Of a DNA stretch of 5,490 bases, positions 4,595-5,490 are shown piece by piece. This DNA is from Synechococcaceae bacterium WB8_1B_136 (lineage in GTDB: Bacteria; Cyanobacteriota; Cyanobacteriia; PCC-6307; Cyanobiaceae). The translations under genes and the position numbers were made by a program. Position 1 is the first letter of the stretch, and the number at the start of each line of letters is the position of its first letter. The notes beneath the pieces were generated by a model. That model was not told the DNA's origin. It saw only the letters and a list, made by a program, of their open reading frames with translations, and made no database searches. The DNA lies in NCBI GenBank assembly GCA_010029175.1, contig RGNC01000139.1, positions 1 through 5,490 of the forward strand, written 5' to 3'.

Positions 4595-5490
4595 ATGTCG
4601 GACCCCAGCGCCCTCTCCCAGCCATCGATGTCGGTGCAGAAGCTCCCCACGGGGATCGAGGGCTTCGATGACATCTGCCAGGGCGGTCTGCCGATCGGCC
4701 GGTCCACCCTGATCAGCGGCACGTCCGGTACCGGTAAAACCGTTTTCTCGCTGAACTTTCTCTACAACGGCATACGCCAGTTCGACGAGCCCGGTATTTT
4801 CGTTACCTTTGAAGAATCGCCCCTCGATATTCTGCGCAACGCCGCCAGTTTCGGCTGGAATCTGCAGGAAATGGTGGAGCAGGACAAGCTGTTCATCCTG
4901 GATGCCTCGCCGGATCCCGAGGGCCAGGATGTGGCGGGCAGCTTCGATCTCTCGGGTCTGATCGAGCGCATCAACTACGCCATTCGCAAGTACAAGGCTC
5001 GGCGGGTGGCGATCGATTCGATCACGGCGGTGTTCCAGCAATACGATGCGGTGTCAGTGGTGCGGCGCGAGATCTTCCGCCTGATTGCGCGGCTCAAGGA
5101 GATCGGCGTCACCACGGTGATGACCACGGAGCGCATCGACGAATACGGCCCCATCGCCCGCTACGGCGTGGAGGAGTTCGTGAGCGACAACGTGGTGATC
5201 CTGCGCAACGTGCTGGAGGGGGAACGCCGCCGCCGTACCTGTGAAATTCTCAAGTTGCGCGGCACCACCCACATGAAGGGGGAGTTTCCCTTCACCATGG
5301 GCGCCCACGGCATCAGCATCTTCCCGCTGGGGGCGATGCGTCTCACCCAACGCAGTTCCAATGTGCGCGTGAGTTCCGGCGTGCCCCGCCTCGATGAGAT
5401 GTGCGGCGGTGGCTTCTTCAAGGATTCGATCATCCTGGCCACCGGTGCCACCGGCACGGGCAAGACCCTGCTGGTGAGCAAATTCGTGGA
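4595..5490 (+). CDS. kaiC: Circadian clock ATPase/autokinase KaiC, N-terminal 298 codons
   Basis: KaiC forms a double-ring hexamer. The CI ring hydrolyses ATP slowly and recruits KaiB, and the CII ring autophosphorylates and dephosphorylates. The window holds all of CI and the start of CII; the gene runs off the right edge. In CI, Walker A GTSGTGKT is at 42-49 (K48), the catalytic glutamate pair FVTFEE is at 69-74, the B-loop region is PEGQDVAGSFDLS, and Walker B is RRVAIDSIT. RFINGER-type and hexamer-contact segments such as YGPIARYGVEEFVSDN and LEGERRRR are kept. CII Walker A GATGTGKT is at 284-291. The phosphorylation sites (S431/T432 of S. elongatus) lie outside. Numbering is four lower than in S. 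elongatus. ATG 4595 is preferred over ATG 4628 because a weak AAGG (4579-4582) lies upstream of it and the N-terminal length fits the family. It sits 54 bases after kaiB with no terminator between, so it is likely cotranscribed. Confidence 0.97.
   Translation, partial: MSDPSALSQPSMSVQKLPTGIEGFDDICQGGLPIGRSTLISGTSGTGKTVFSLNFLYNGIRQFDEPGIFVTFEESPLDILRNAASFGWNLQEMVEQDKLFILDASPDPEGQDVAGSFDLSGLIERINYAIRKYKARRVAIDSITAVFQQYDAVSVVRREIFRLIARLKEIGVTTVMTTERIDEYGPIARYGVEEFVSDNVVILRNVLEGERRRRTCEILKLRGTTHMKGEFPFTMGAHGISIFPLGAMRLTQRSSNVRVSSGVPRLDEMCGGGFFKDSIILATGATGTGKTLLVSKFV

Noticed and set aside
3779..5041. 420-residue minus-strand open frame antisense to kaiA, kaiB and kaiC
   Set aside because: It crosses three well-conserved genes and their spacers and shows no motif. 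Long antisense frames are common at this GC content with strong third-position bias.
1..5490. HIP1 octamers, CRISPR arrays, tRNA genes or insertion sequences
   Set aside because: By eye I found near matches such as GCGATCGA but no exact GCGATCGC. I saw no regularly spaced repeats, cloverleaf sequence, transposase motif or terminal inverted repeats.

Overview
The window comes from a cyanobacterium, most likely a high-GC member of the marine/freshwater picocyanobacterial lineage (Synechococcus/Cyanobium type, alpha-cyanobacteria). The grounds are a complete kaiA-kaiB-kaiC start in the order kaiA, kaiB, kaiC, protein sequences close to the picocyanobacterial versions of L21, L27, KaiB and KaiC, a base composition that looks about two-thirds GC by eye, and no exact copy of the HIP1 octamer that is common in many beta-cyanobacteria. 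The exact species cannot be named from the sequence alone.

Layout, left to right. Positions 1-828 (minus) hold truB, the tRNA U55 pseudouridine synthase, with its C-terminus cut off by the window edge. Facing away from it is a two-gene plus-strand unit: a VUT/YhhQ-type membrane protein (about 931-1593, start uncertain), then after a 16-base gap a class I SAM-dependent methyltransferase (1610-2359). This unit converges on the minus-strand operon rplU-rpmA (3120 down to 2460, ribosomal proteins L21 and L27), which ends in a clear intrinsic terminator at 2388-2414. A 172-base divergent intergenic region (3121-3292) separates rplU from the plus-strand circadian clock operon: kaiA (3293-4165), kaiB (4166-4540) and the first 298 codons of kaiC (from 4595).

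How they work together. KaiC is the ATPase/autokinase core of the circadian oscillator, KaiA stimulates its phosphorylation, and KaiB binds phosphorylated KaiC and sequesters KaiA. All three appear intact as far as the window shows. kaiA and kaiB touch (stop codon directly followed by start codon), and kaiB is preceded by an almost perfect Shine-Dalgarno sequence inside the kaiA C-terminal codons, so kaiA and kaiB are probably translated from one message. L21, L27 and TruB serve ribosome and tRNA function. The VUT protein and the methyltransferase sit between truB and rpmA on the opposite strand and look like an accessory pair.

No undescribed multi-gene system is visible. The points most worth a second look are the VUT protein, which lacks about 27 residues corresponding to one transmembrane helix of the family, the extended tails of KaiA and KaiB, and the fused kaiA/kaiB junction.
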